A model generated the notes under the pieces. It was not told the origin of the DNA. It saw nothing but the letters and a program-made list of their open reading frames with translations, and searched no databases. Positions 32,591 to 43,585 of a DNA stretch of 64,000 nt are shown here, one piece after another. The position numbers and the translations under genes are program-made. Every line of letters begins with the position of its first letter. The first letter of the stretch is position 1. This DNA comes from Nemertoderma westbladi (Eukaryota; Xenacoelomorpha; Nemertodermatida; Nemertodermatidae), in assembly GCA_032718475.1 (NCBI GenBank), contig JAUCBJ010004054.1, forward strand, positions 1-64,000, read 5' to 3'.

Positions 32591-33985
32591 TGAAATGGGG
32601 CCGATTTCATGCATATCAGAGATGGTGAAAACCATGGGCGGTTTCCTTGGTTACAACATGTCGATTTGATTGGTTTCCACGTTGAACAGCTAAAAGCTGG
32701 GCCTGCAGTGTAGTTTCCATTTTCAAAGTTTGTTTGTCGTTCTGCACGAAACTGACGGTTTTCTTCGAGAACAGACGGTTTTAGAATTCCTGGGTCTAGT
32801 TCTACAATGTCTTCTACTAAGGTGTTGCACTTGGTAATATGGTGAGCCAAGGTAGCTGACGAGTTAGATGGCAGACAAAGGAGGCGTTTAAGAAATTTAG
32901 ATTTAATTTTATCCATCTCCTTTAATTTTGCGAGAGTAAAATATTCAGCAATTTCAGGGAAGCTGTATAAATTTTCATTTTGAAAATTTTTAAGCCAGTT
33001 TCAATAGAGGCGAGATGGATATGCCTGAGGCAACCTATTAATGAGTAAGAGTGTTGCTTCTTGTTTTCTATATGCTGTGTGAAACACAGTGTAGGCTGGA
33101 GAGTGATTCCCAGATAAACATACCTGTTGCTAACTTCAACTGGCTCGCCGCCGTAAAAGAATTTGTCTTGGGTGGCCAGTCTACCGCCTCTTCGGAACTT
33201 CATTATTTAGTCTTGTCCAAATTTAGACTCATTTTGTTATTCTTGCACCAGAGATATAACTCACCTAGCCCGGATTGGACAGCTGATTTGTCCGTTGAAT
33301 AAAGAACCAAAAAGTCTGCAAAGATAATGAACAGTATGGTAGATCCAATGCGACGTAAACATGAAGCCAGATTAGATATAAACATCACAAAAGCGTTTGG
33401 AGAGAAACAGTCACCCTGTAAGATACCTCGTAGCTGTTTAACGGGTGATGAATACCGAACTCCGTCATATATTTTAATCGAGTTGTTGAGAATTCCTTTA
33501 ATTAGACAATATAGATTCCCTTTGATATTGAACTGTGTATAAGTTTTCAATAAGAGGATTTTCCGATCTACCATGTTGAAAGCTTTCCTGAAATCAATGA
33601 AAGCTGCAGTAATCATGGCTATTCCGCGGTAATTACCTGGGTTTGATGTACTTCCCTTACCCCCTTGTATAGTACTTTAATCAAGCTCATTCTCCAAGAG
33701 GATGGAATCGAACCAATCTTTAAACACGTATTGAACAAAAGAACTAGAATTGTTAGCAGATACGGCAGCGATGTCTTTATATGTTCATAAAAAATCCTAT
33801 CTAAACCACACGCCTTTCCATTTGCTGTTCTTTTGACTGCTTCCTCAACTTCATCATCATTGATCGAGTTATTAAACCATTCATCTGAGTTGTTTTCTTC
33901 ACAGTTAGGTTCTGCTAAGTTGTATTCACTATTGAACGATTCTTCTGTGTCTCCAATTAAACCTTGGAAGTGGTCATTGTTCTAT
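32591..33985 (-). pseudogene. LINE fragment with broken reverse transcriptase
   Basis: Read on the minus strand. From about 33985: a helical fingers segment (EEAVKRTANGKACGLD, then LIKVLYKG); a break with a deletion after NYRGIA; RT motif A AAFIDFRKAFNMVDR; motif B-like RGILQGDCFSPNAFV; motif C as FADF, where the second catalytic Asp is replaced; then NRYVYLGITLQP and a C-terminal helix FLKRLLCLPSNSS. At least three frames are used, so it is dead. The 3' end is cut at the minisatellite. It is distinct from the LINE at 1.5-3.2 kb. Clade not assigned. Confidence 0.8.
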
Positions 33986-34174
33986 TTTGCAGTTAGAATT
34001 ACAATTATAAGTTAATTAAGTTATTGGGATCTTATGTTGGATTTGATTTTAATATACCGATACTGCAGTATTGTATACTGTAAACTGTAAAGGTACCCTG
34101 ACTGGCAACGAGACTGCACTGACCTGAACTGACTGAACAGGGCTGGCAAGTTGCAGTAATCAGGCAACAAAACA

Positions 34175-36964
34175 ATGCCATCCCTCTACCGTACACCGTT
34201 AAAGGGGAAACGACCAGAACCCGGTCCTAAAAGTCGACTACCACGCCCCAGCACCTGCATTAACTCAACTACCGCGTCAACGACCTCTCTATCTAGCACC
34301 TTGACGACCCGGTCCGGGACAATGGCGTCGACGACTTCGTCCGGGTCCGGGACAACGGCTCCTCATTCCTCCGGTTTATCAAGCACCTCGGCCACTCCGT
34401 CCGGGACAATGGCATCGATCGGCGGACGGCGAATTTCCTGTTCCTCCGGTTTATCGACCACACCGTCCATGACAACGGCGTCGATGACTCCTCCTTCATC
34501 CGGTTTATCAAGCTCGAGCACCACGACTACTCTGTCCGGGACAACGGCGTCGACGACTACACCTTCCTCCGGTTTATCGAGCACCTCGACCACTCCGTCC
34601 AGGACAACGGCGCCGATGACTCCGACAGGGACAGCGGCGTTGACGACTCCGTCCGGGATAATGGCGTCTATGGCTCCTCCTTCCTTCGGTTTATTGAGCT
34701 CGAGCACCTCGACTACTCCGTCCGGAACAACGGCGTCGATCAGTTTATCGAGCTCGAGCACCTCGACTACTCCGTCCGGGACAACGGCGTCGATGACTCC
34801 GCCTTCCTCAGGTTTATCGAGCTCGAGCACCTCGACTACTCCGTCCGGGACATTGGCGTCGATGACTCCGCTTTCCTCCGGTTTATCGAGCTCGAGCACC
34901 TCGACTACTCCGTCCGGCACAACGGCATCGATGACTCCGCCTTCCTACGGTATATCCAGCTCGAGCACCTCAACTACTCCGTCCAGGACAATGGCGTCGA
35001 TGACTGCTCTTTCCTCCGGTTTATTGAGCTCGAGCACCTCGACTACTCCATTTGGGACAACGGCGTCGATGACTCCTCCTTCCTGCGGTTTATTGAGCCC
35101 GAGCATCTTGACTACTCCGTCCGGGACAACGGCGTCGATGACTCCTCCTTCCTCCGGTTTATCGAGCTCGAGCACCTCGACTACTCCGTCTGGGACAATG
35201 GCGTTGATGACTCCTCCTTCCTCCGGTTTATCGAGCTCGAGCACCTCGACTACTCCGTCTGGGACAACGGCGTTGATGACTCCTCCTTCCTCCGGTCTAT
35301 CAAGCTCGAGCACCTCGACTACCCCGTCCGGGACAACGGCGTCGATGACTCCTCCGTCCTCCGGTTTATCGGGCACCTCGATTACTCTGTCCGGGAAAAC
35401 GGCGTCGATGACTCCGCCTTCCTCCTGTTTATTGAGCACCTTGACTACTCCATCCTGGACAGCGATGAGTACCTCGGTCGACTCTGACAATCCTTCTGCG
35501 ACTCACGCAGGAAATCCCCCGAGAACCCCGGCTCAGATAGGCCCGGGCAACCATACAGCCCGTGACCTGAGCTGGTGGCCCCTGCAGTCAGACCGTTACC
35601 ACACCTTGGATGGTCTGCCTGAGCAAACTATCCAGACTCTACCCGCAGGAAATCCCCCGGGAACCCCGGCTCAGATAGGCCCGGGCAACCATACAGCCCA
35701 TGACCTGAGCTGGGGGCCCCTGCAGTCAGACCGTTACCACACCTTGGATGGTCTGCCTGAGCAAACTACCCGGACTCTACCCGCAAAGGAAACAGAGGTG
35801 CATAATATCAATTTGGGGTTGGTTGATAACTATGCAGGGCTACCGGTAAGCACTGTATCCAATAGTAGTACATGTAACTCGGTGAACACTACTGTTGTTA
35901 TAAACTCACACAGCCCAGCTCTACGTTACACAGGGAGTTTGGGGGAACCTGACCAATGTTACAATGTCCCTACGCATACAGAGAGTTTGGGTAAACCCAC
36001 GGATTTTAATAACGTCTCTACACACACTAGGAGTTCGGGGGAACCTAACCAAAATTACAATGTCCCTACACACACAGGAAGTTTGGGGAAACCCATGAAA
36101 TTTGATAACGTCCCTACACACACAGGGAGTTTGGGGGAACCCTACAATGTCCTAATAAACAGTGGACCCCATACGAGGAGCAAAGGCCGCCCCCCAACTG
36201 ATCGGAACAACAAGATGAAAAAGAAAAAGCTCATTAAAACGCACAACACGGGTTCTAAATGTAAAAAAGGTAAAACTAATGAAACCTTCGACGCAGGAAA
36301 CATTGTTGATGAAACGGTATCTGTGTCCCCTGTAACAGCTGACGAAACTACAAAGGCACCCGCTGGAAACACAATTGATGAAACTCTATCTGCGTCTCCT
36401 GTAACAACTGATGAAACTCCTTCAGCGTCTCCTGCAACAACTGACGAAACTCTTTACGAAACCAGTGGAGATATTGCTGGGGAACCTGAAACGCCCGTAA
36501 CAACTGATGACACTATACACGTAACCGTTGGAATCCCCACAGAGACTTCCCTGATGATACCTGTAACAACCGACGAACCTAACCCCACAACAGATGGGGA
36601 CAGTCTTACATCGTCATCACTAGAAACAAAACGGCTCTCCACAGAGCCCACAATTTCTCAGAAACATGCACATAAAACAGTCGAGCTGATCGTAGTGGAA
36701 GACATTGACGGCAATGGAGATGTTACACGGCGACAATGCACTAACAATTCGTCCAGGGTGGTAGGCAAAGAATCACACAAGTTTCAACCTAACGTGGATG
36801 CAGCTCCTTTCGAACCACCTCTTTCCTCAGGCGATGTTGCAAAAACAACACGCCTACACAGAAAAGAACCCCTCAACTCGAATGAACACAAGCACTTTTA
36901 CCCTGACATCGAACATGGCTTTGACGAAGTATCAGTAATAATGGCCGCAACTAGAAGGGCTTAG
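34175..36964 (+). CDS. Ser/Thr/Pro-rich repeat protein, probable ORF1 N-terminal part
   Basis: An intact 929-codon frame from an ATG (AACAATGCC). Residues ~45-430 are a tandem repeat of a 23-residue unit (69 bp) with core TASMTPPSSGLSSSS then TSTTPSGT, about 15 full or partial copies. Two 51-residue repeats follow (GNPPGTPAQIGPGNHTA, then DLSW, then DRYHTLDGLPEQT), then a third repeat type (TGSLGEP...YNVPTHT, five copies), a basic nuclear-localisation-like patch (MKKKKLIKTH), and a fourth repeat (VTTDETPSASP). There is no signal peptide or membrane segment. Every unit length is a multiple of three, so the frame has been kept while repeats expanded. It ends at a TAG at 36962 and the Ulp1-like region continues in another frame from there, so it was probably one longer ORF1. 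A host mucin-like gene is the alternative. Confidence 0.6.
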   Translation: MPSLYRTPLKGKRPEPGPKSRLPRPSTCINSTTASTTSLSSTLTTRSGTMASTTSSGSGTTAPHSSGLSSTSATPSGTMASIGGRRISCSSGLSTTPSMTTASMTPPSSGLSSSSTTTTLSGTTASTTTPSSGLSSTSTTPSRTTAPMTPTGTAALTTPSGIMASMAPPSFGLLSSSTSTTPSGTTASISLSSSSTSTTPSGTTASMTPPSSGLSSSSTSTTPSGTLASMTPLSSGLSSSSTSTTPSGTTASMTPPSYGISSSSTSTTPSRTMASMTALSSGLLSSSTSTTPFGTTASMTPPSCGLLSPSILTTPSGTTASMTPPSSGLSSSSTSTTPSGTMALMTPPSSGLSSSSTSTTPSGTTALMTPPSSGLSSSSTSTTPSGTTASMTPPSSGLSGTSITLSGKTASMTPPSSCLLSTLTTPSWTAMSTSVDSDNPSATHAGNPPRTPAQIGPGNHTARDLSWWPLQSDRYHTLDGLPEQTIQTLPAGNPPGTPAQIGPGNHTAHDLSWGPLQSDRYHTLDGLPEQTTRTLPAKETEVHNINLGLVDNYAGLPVSTVSNSSTCNSVNTTVVINSHSPALRYTGSLGEPDQCYNVPTHTESLGKPTDFNNVSTHTRSSGEPNQNYNVPTHTGSLGKPMKFDNVPTHTGSLGEPYNVLINSGPHTRSKGRPPTDRNNKMKKKKLIKTHNTGSKCKKGKTNETFDAGNIVDETVSVSPVTADETTKAPAGNTIDETLSASPVTTDETPSASPATTDETLYETSGDIAGEPETPVTTDDTIHVTVGIPTETSLMIPVTTDEPNPTTDGDSLTSSSLETKRLSTEPTISQKHAHKTVELIVVEDIDGNGDVTRRQCTNNSSRVVGKESHKFQPNVDAAPFEPPLSSGDVAKTTRLHRKEPLNSNEHKHFYPDIEHGFDEVSVIMAATRRA

Positions 36965-38198
36965 TTCTCCTACCACCGTGGGATAAAGAGTGGCGCATGT
37001 TTGAGCCAAAGGTGAAACTTTCCACAACAATCATTGACTCATTCCTGTCAATCCTGTCAGTCGCTGCAGACAACATAGGTTGCATCGACTCGGGTCTCTG
37101 TACGAAGCTGCATCAACACGAATTTGACATAGCTAGCGCCGTCACTTACATCACTGCCTAAACTGTGACCCATTATCTACACCAATAATGTTATTCCCCG
37201 ACTGTGACGATATCCACTTTGTACTACATGTCGCAAATATAGCTGAAAAATGTGTGTATACCCTCTGCAGTATGACTGACAAGAAACAACCTACAGCCGT
37301 AACCATCAGACTTTGCAGGTTACTTAACCTAATTGACAAAATAAATGACAATAGCACTAGACCATGGGTTACCCAGACCCATGTTTCATGATACCCCAAT
37401 CAGGATACTGACAACGACTACGACTGTGGTGCTTTTCTGTGTTTATACGCTCTAGCTGTGGCTACTGGATCTGATTATATCCTCCCATTTTATGACAACA
37501 GTGACGAGTTGCGGACATGGCTGAAGAAGTGCCTAAAAGATACCAAGATTGAGCAATTCATTCCTCTAACCTTGGGATACGGGGATCACAATGACTATGA
37601 TAACTTCACATCTAGCCCACATGCGGATTTCCTACTCAAAACACACAGTAAATCACTCTTCCCAAACTATGATGAATATGACCCCAGTCCACTCCTCAAA
37701 GAGCACAAGAAAAAGTGCCTGAAATCCCCTACAAGTATCAATTCAACACCAAGCCATAACAGCACAACATCAGCATCATGGCATATTCCGAGTCTACTAC
37801 AGCTTCCCAGAAAGGAAGCAATGAGACAACTCTCCGAAAAAGGCTTGGCAAGCAACACTACATACCGTGATTCATTATTCTTCAATGTCCAAAGGCTTAT
37901 GTCTCCGACACAGATTACTGGCCTCCAACTCAAGCACCGTGGTTCACAACATGAGATCAACACAGACATACTGGAGCTCATGCGCTGCATTCACGAGCAG
38001 AGTTTCACAGAGGCCTGTCGGAAAAGATTGAGACAGACTACACCAAACATAGCCGAGGATAATGCAATAGATAACCTAAGGCGAGACCTGATATCTGTCA
38101 CTGCAACCCTCCAGTCACGTATGTGCAGAATGGAATCAGACTACGATAACTTGAAAGCAGAACATATTAGGCTAACTGATGAAATAAACCATGAATGA
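36958..38198 (+). pseudogene. Ulp1/C48-type protease region plus coiled coil (LINE ORF1, broken)
   Basis: Three frame segments together resemble a Ulp1-like cysteine protease. 36958-37161 reads VLLPPWDKEWRMFEPKVKL, then LSTTIIDSFLSILS, the usual start of the fold. 37188-37391 contains DIHFVLHV at the position of the catalytic His (normally HW). Then, after a TGA at 37389, NDYDCGAFLCLYAL carries the catalytic Cys. The Asp normally found in a YxLDS segment is replaced (YTLCSM). From there the frame stays open to 38198 and ends in a coiled coil (AIDNLRRDLISVTATLQSRM, ESDYDNLKAEHIRLTDE). Such proteases cleave ubiquitin-like modifiers. Ulp1-like domains are known in some LINEs (for example the NeSL group). 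This copy is broken by at least one frameshift and one stop. Confidence 0.6.
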
Positions 38199-38305
38199 CA
38201 TACCCGACTTGTCTTGGAGGCACACATCTCCAAACTCCAAATGAAGGTTGAGGAGCTGTCCTCTTCAAGTGTAATCTCATTAGCATTCCATGGATGCTAC
38301 CATAA

Positions 38306-38965
38306 TTGACAATTAATGCAAAAGGTACATGGAATACATCTCCATCATTAAAAGAAACACCTAAATCCAGAAGCAGTAAGCATAACCCTATACACCATAC
38401 TTCGCAACTATCACAAAGGCAATCCGATGAGCCAGAATATGTTATAGTTGACTCGCTCACCACAGATAGTGAACCGGACTACCATGTAAGAAATGCACAT
38501 GAACACACAGCAGTGCCACCTGTTATTAAAGTCAACAGTCGGCTGAAGTCAAGTAAGACAGGATCAAAGGTCTTACATACATCAAGGTTAAGCAATCGAT
38601 TTGATGTTCTACAGGACTCAGAGTCAGAAGCAGATATCAGTCACCACCAGAACATTGTCCCCAATTTAAATTCTAATAGGGGTGGGCTATATGAGACTAA
38701 CAATAGGGGTAGGCTATATGAGACTAACAATAGAAGTTCAGCCCTAGACCCAACCAAACCTCACAATATAGAAAAGGAATCTAGAAGAGTCCCAACAAAC
38801 ATACACCAAGATCGACAACACTGTGTCTACAAATCAGCCCTAGACCCAACAAAACCTCACAATATAGAAAAGGAATCTAGAAGAGTCCCAACAAACATAC
38901 ACCCAGACACAACACCGTGTTTACAAATCCACACCCCGAGAAGAGTCACAGAAGCACATGGATAA
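38306..38965 (+). pseudogene. LINE ORF1 linker with internal duplications
   Basis: A 219-codon open frame without an ATG at its start, so it is a frame-shifted continuation of ORF1. It is Ser/Asn/Arg-rich. It carries a 23-residue duplication (SALDPTKPHNIEKESRRV, then PTNIH) at about 38738-38812 and 38834-38902, and a doubled NNRGRLYET-type octamer just before. There is no catalytic motif. Short tandem duplications of this kind match the repeat-rich style of the N-terminal part of the same element. Confidence 0.5.
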
Positions 38966-39078
38966 AGCAGAGAGTGAGGGCACACAACTCTCAGGAAAAC
39001 CTAACATGCAAATTTACACAGACCTGGAGTGTGCCCACTCTAGAAGGTTGGCCCACATCTATATAAAGGGTATTAAGT

Positions 39079-39321
39079 GAAGTTATCAACTTCCTAAATC
39101 TCAGAAACATAAATGTTGACCGAATAACTACCAGAATTTACGGTGATACTAAGAACATGAAAGCTACAATCGATGCAAGTCACGTATCAGAAGCTCTCTC
39201 AGAAGGGTTTTGGCCTCAAGGAATAACATGTAGGGAATGGACTGTATACTCAACCACACAATCATATCCACATAGGCGCCATGCAGAAACAATAAACCCA
39301 CCTTACCGGTATCGTTTTTAA
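39079..39321 (+). pseudogene. RRM-like nucleic-acid-binding segment of LINE ORF1
   Basis: The frame reads RITTRIYGDTKNMKATIDA, then VSEALSEGFWPQGITCREW, and ends at a TAA at 39319, 35 bases before the ORF2 ATG. The (F/I)WPxG(I/V)xCRxW wording close to the end of ORF1 is what CR1/L2/Jockey-type LINEs show in their C-terminal RRM/zinc-knuckle region. Assignment is from motif memory; the fold is not provable by eye. Confidence 0.5.
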
Positions 39322-39355
39322 TCGCAAGAAACAGAGGATATGGCTAAAGAAGCGA

Positions 39356-42300
39356 ATGGAGAAAGGTTACACAAATCAAGAGATCACTAACCTTCCTGTA
39401 TCTCTAGACTCCCTACAGAAGAAATACAATATTGATATGGCCACTACCGTAGCTCCTCCCCCAGATAACAATAGGATACCACGAACCGACACCGACAGTG
39501 TATCAGGACAGTCAAACACCCTGTGCTTGGCAACCTTCAACTGCCAAGGATTCAAAAACTCAGCCAGTTACTTATACAACATCTTAACAGATTGTGATAT
39601 TGTGGGAATACAGGAACACTGGCTCAATGACATTGAGTCTAAAGACCTGCTAATTTCATTCCACAATGAATTCTACTGTGAGTCACTTACTAGTGATTTA
39701 ATGGGTAAGCCCTACCGCGCCAGAGGAGCTGGAGGGACAGCCCTCTTCCTACGTAAATCAATCATCCACAACTATACAAGAGTTGAGAGTGGCGACAATA
39801 TCGTGGGGGCCACATTTAACCTTATAAACAGGGAACAACAATACACAGCTCTCTCGTGTTATGGCCCTGACTCCAGTAAGGCCAATTCTATATACGATGA
39901 CTTCCTAGGAAAAATTGAGGGGATACTCCATGGGAATCAACACTCAATACCTATACTGTTGATGGATGCGAATGCCGACATTGGAGACATGCAGGGAAAC
40001 AGATATAATAGATATAATGCCACCTGTCGAGGTAAACAGTTCAGTACCCTTTTAGAATCAAATGACCTTGCAGCAGTAGACACTTGGAACTCCTTCTCGG
40101 GACCATGCTACACATTCTATAGGAACAACAATCCAGTGTCGTACATAGATCATATTGTAGTTCCAACCCACATAGCTCCCACTATTTCTGGAAAAATATT
40201 AAAAAAGGATCTAGTTGAAAATTTATCAGATCATAGTCCGATACATGCTACGATGCAAATATTGATAGGTAGCAAATCAGAAGATGATGTTATACCAAAG
40301 AAGGCCACAATAACTATCTCAAGGCATCGATGGGACAAAGCAAGTAAAAATAATCTAGAAGATTACAAACAAGAGGTGGACCAAGGGCTGCAGAACCTTA
40401 GTCTGAAATATGGACTGGATAGTCTGGCATGGACACAGGAAAACCTCAACTCTGTATCATGCGATCTTGAACAAATTTTAAACACAGCAGCATCACATCA
40501 CATACCGAAACTTAGGAGGGTAGATATAAAAAAGTCTAAAAAGACATGGATACAGTAGAAGACACTCAAAGAAAGAACGAAAACAACAAAAGACTTATTT
40601 AATATTTAGAACTCTGAAACAAACGCTTCCGCCAAAGGTAAAAAATGGGAAACATTCAAGGAGGCAAAGAAACTCATACGTCGGTTACACAATCACCTTG
40701 TAAAGGAAAAGATACAGCACAACTTACGACATGCTGCAATGAACCATAGACATGACCCACACAAGTTCTGGGACTTCTTCAAGAAGAAAGGGCCGCAAAG
40801 AATACCGAGATCCGTACAGGAATCGATAACAAACTCACATATCTGTTCGGCTAACATGAACCACAGCACAAATAGTAACACACAAACGGACCCAATTAGA
40901 ATGGAAGTTCTAAAATTGAGTCAACAGGAGAGCATTCCTACAGTGTCACCAGACGTAATTAAACTAGCGGTGAGGCACTTGGCCAGGCGAAAGTCTCCAG
41001 ATATAAACTCTGTCTGACGGTTGAACACCTGCTCCATACTGATCCAGACAAAACAACACTTCTACTAAGTAATATACTCAACTGTTGCTTCCGGCTTGGT
41101 AAGGTTCCAACGACATTTGGAAAGACAATCACAACATACAAGAGGAATACATTACAACCGAACTGGTATCGACCAATTTCCATTGTCAGCCTACTCGCAA
41201 AGGTATATGAGTACACTGTACTGAATAATTTCCTCACAGAGGTCAACACACAGGGACTCACAAGTAACTACCAATGTGGATACAAAAAAAAGGCTGGGAC
41301 TGACATGGTGATTGCTTGTATACTGGAATGTATGGAATATTTCAATCAGGGTGGATCACCGCTTTACTTTTGCAAACTCGATATATCATCTGCAGTTGAC
41401 GAAGTAAACCACAACATTTTATTCAATAAATTGAAAGGCAAAATTAACTCTCACATACTTCTAACCCTCATTGATTACTACTCTGTCTCCATGATATACC
41501 TCAAGTTTAACGGAATCATTTATGACGGTCCAATTGAAATTTATAAGGGGGTGAAACAGGGATCACTATTATTACCAACACTTTTTAATATCTACACCTG
41601 CAATATTCTCACGAAATTAGAGGAGTCTGGACTAGGTTGTTGGATTACATCCACATGGTTAGGAGCACTATGTTACGCTGATGACATAATTTTGTTAACT
41701 ACCACTCAATCAGACATGGAGTCAATGGTTAGCATCGCGATATCGGAAGCAAACACCTTAAACTTGAAAATTGAACCCTCTAAATCCAACTGGATGCACA
41801 CATCACAAAAATCTCCCACAACTTTCATCAAAATTAATGGTGTACTGGTCCCTGAGTCAGACTCAATTAAATTTTTAGGTGTGGAAATAACCAAAAACAA
41901 GTTCAATAATCTCTCAAGGAAATGCATCAGGGTGATATCCGCGATCGCTGGAGCTTTCCATAAAAATGGATGGTCAGTACGAAACCTGGACATCGACACC
42001 GTGGCTTACCTCTGGAGAATGGTTGCCATACCTGCCATCCTATATGGTCTTAAGTTCTACATAGGAGGGATGTCAGACACACAAATACATCATCTGGAGG
42101 TGCATTACCGCAAACAACTTCGGGGACTACTATCCCTGGGGACGTACGTAAACAACACAACCATTTACAACCTATTTAACTCCAACTCACTTTCTAACCT
42201 GGCCCTAACTCATGCCATAGGGACTTTAATCAACATATATAAATGTCCCATTCCACCGGTTCAAACCACCCTACTTATCACCATGCAACTGAATAAACGA

Positions 42301-42420
42301 CGGAGATATAAAGGAGTCGGCAGTGCCTATCACCTAACCAGCAGTAGGTGTGCAATGCCGGCGCTAATGACAATGCTGACATCCAGATTTGATAAAAAAA
42401 GAATTGCATGGGAAAATTAA
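39356..42420 (+). pseudogene. LINE ORF2: APE endonuclease and reverse transcriptase, with stops
   Basis: The endonuclease starts at an ATG: ATFNCQGFKNS, DIVGIQEHWL, GTALFLRK, LLMDANADIG, SYIDHIVV and DHSPIHA include all the usual catalytic segments. In-frame TAG codons occur at 40556 and 40607. The frame then continues (PHKFWDFFKKKG, LARRKSPDINS) to a one-base frameshift near 41018-41025. The reverse transcriptase follows: WYRPISIVSLLAKVYE, YFCKLDISSAVDEVNHN (motif A Asp kept), GVKQGSLLLPTLFNI (motif B), CYADDIILL (motif C intact), SIKFLGVEI, and a C-terminal LRGLLSLGTYVNN segment. It ends at a TAA at 42418. Catalytic residues are intact, so decay is recent. Clade is within the Jockey/CR1/I-type APE LINEs, not resolved further. 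Confidence 0.88.
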
Positions 42421-42740
42421 TCTGTCTGGAGACAATTAACTTGAATTTCATTAAGAACACTTATAAGATCTCAAACATCACTTTCAACCAAAAACACGAC
42501 AGGATCATACAGTATTTCAGTAAACATAATGAACTTCTGAACGAGGACCCAAATGAAACAAACTCACCGATTTTTAATACCCAATAATGTAAATATAAAC
42601 CTGATTTTATTATGAAATGCCCCTGTGCCTAGCACATTTTAAGATGTTGAATTGTACTTATAATATTATGGGTTTTATGTCAACAATAATTGTTAATATT
42701 GTAATTTGTCATTTTATATGATCTTATATGATTAAATACA

Positions 42741-43123
42741 GCAAACTCTTCCAATTTGTCTAAATCGATGGGGGCCGTGGCTGTTGTAGAACCACTATCC
42801 TTCCACAGAGACCAAGGAGTAATTTCAGTTTCGGCAAGTTTTCATTAATTAAAAATTATTAAAATTAAAATAATAATTAAAATAATAAAACATTAATTAA
42901 AAGTATATTTTTTAAGCTGTTTAAATTTCCTTTTTTTGTTTCTAAAGCAAATAATTATCTTGATTAAGAGTGAAAATAAAAATAATGTTCGACATTATTT
43001 ACCATGCAATAAATAATTCATGTTGTTTCTCTTTTTTATTGAATTTTACAGCTGTTTTATTTTTATTTATTAAATAAATTTAATGCAATGTTCACGTAAG
43101 TTTGTTATGTTAGAATGAGTTGT
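42741..43123. other. AT-rich intergenic DNA
   Basis: Runs of AATTAAAATAATAAAA; nothing recognised beyond the LINE 3' flank. Confidence 0.5.
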
Positions 43124-43175
43124 TTGGGTTGGGTTAGGTTAAAGTTGGGTTAGGTTTGGGTTAGAATTGGGTTAT
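43124..43175 (+). repeat. Telomere-like GGGTTAGGTT tract
   Basis: About 50 bp of GGGTTGGGTTAGGTTAAAG, TTGGGTTAGGTTTGGGTTAG, AATTGGGTTA, a degenerate run resembling metazoan TTAGGG telomere repeats. Too short and mixed to be called a true interstitial telomere. Confidence 0.4.
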
Positions 43176-43240
43176 TGTCTTCTAGTATTTTTTTTTTATA
43201 TTGGAAAATATTCTAGAACATTATTAGATATTGTTTTATA

Positions 43241-43305
43241 TGGTAGCTAGTGTTTTTTTAATAGCTAGTATATTTACTAGCTGGCACAAAAAAAACTAGC
43301 TACCA
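43241..43305. other. 65-bp foldback hairpin
   Basis: TGGTAGCTAGTGTTTTTTT pairs with AAAAAAAACTAGCTACCA. Inside it a second perfect palindrome, AGCTAGTA and TACTAGCT, surrounds TATT. It could extrude as a cruciform or be a tiny foldback repeat. Confidence 0.6.
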
Positions 43306-43442
43306 TAGAAAATATGGTGGGTAGTGTGCCCAAAAAACAGTAGTACCCATTCACCCAAAAAAGCCCAAAAACACAAAAAATACTGGATTAAAAAATGGCA
43401 GGGGTGTCAGCAGAGCGAAGTAGTAGCCCTACCAACTAACAT

Positions 43443-43467
43443 GTTCTAGAACATTTTAGAAATATTC
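43443..43467. promoter_or_regulatory. Heat-shock-element-like motif upstream of the orphan gene
   Basis: GTTCT-AGAAC-ATTTT-AGAAA: alternating nTTCn/nGAAn pentamers with one imperfect unit, about 120 bases before the ATG at 43586. A second cluster, ATTCT-AGAAC-ATTAT, lies at 43210-43224. Heat-shock factor binds three or more such pentamers. In AT-rich DNA this may be chance. Confidence 0.3.
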
Positions 43468-43585
43468 ACATAATTTTCACAAAATTTAGAGACTTATGAA
43501 CTCTTTCTATATTAGAGTTAGAATGTGTCATAAAATCTCATGATCCACCAATTTAATCGATTACAGTAGCTGATATGACCCAATA

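Larger units (their letters stand above)
34175..42740 (+). mobile_element. Large APE-type LINE with Ulp1-like region and giant ORF1
   Basis: A nearly full-length non-LTR retrotransposon of about 8.5 kb on the plus strand, flanked by an older LINE on the left and AT-rich DNA on the right. Order: Ser/Thr-rich repeat protein (34175-36964), Ulp1/C48-type protease region and coiled coil (36958-38198), linker with duplicated 23-residue blocks (38306-38965), RRM-like segment (39079-39321), then ORF2 with APE endonuclease and reverse transcriptase (39356-42420). The 3' UTR ends with two copies of a decamer TTATATGAT(C/T) at about 42716-42736, like the short tandem tails of CR1/L2-type LINEs. Several frameshifts and stops show this copy is inactive. 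Treating the Ser/Thr-rich frame as part of the element is an inference from position and continuity. Confidence 0.75.

Noticed and set aside
32281-32916. 211-codon minus-strand frame as one protein
   Set aside because: Its first half is a LINE C-terminal region and its second half is translated minisatellite.
34363-35490. Minus-strand frames rich in VVEVLELDKPEEGG
   Set aside because: Antisense of the 69-bp coding repeat; the plus-strand frame is longer, has an ATG and continues beyond the repeats.
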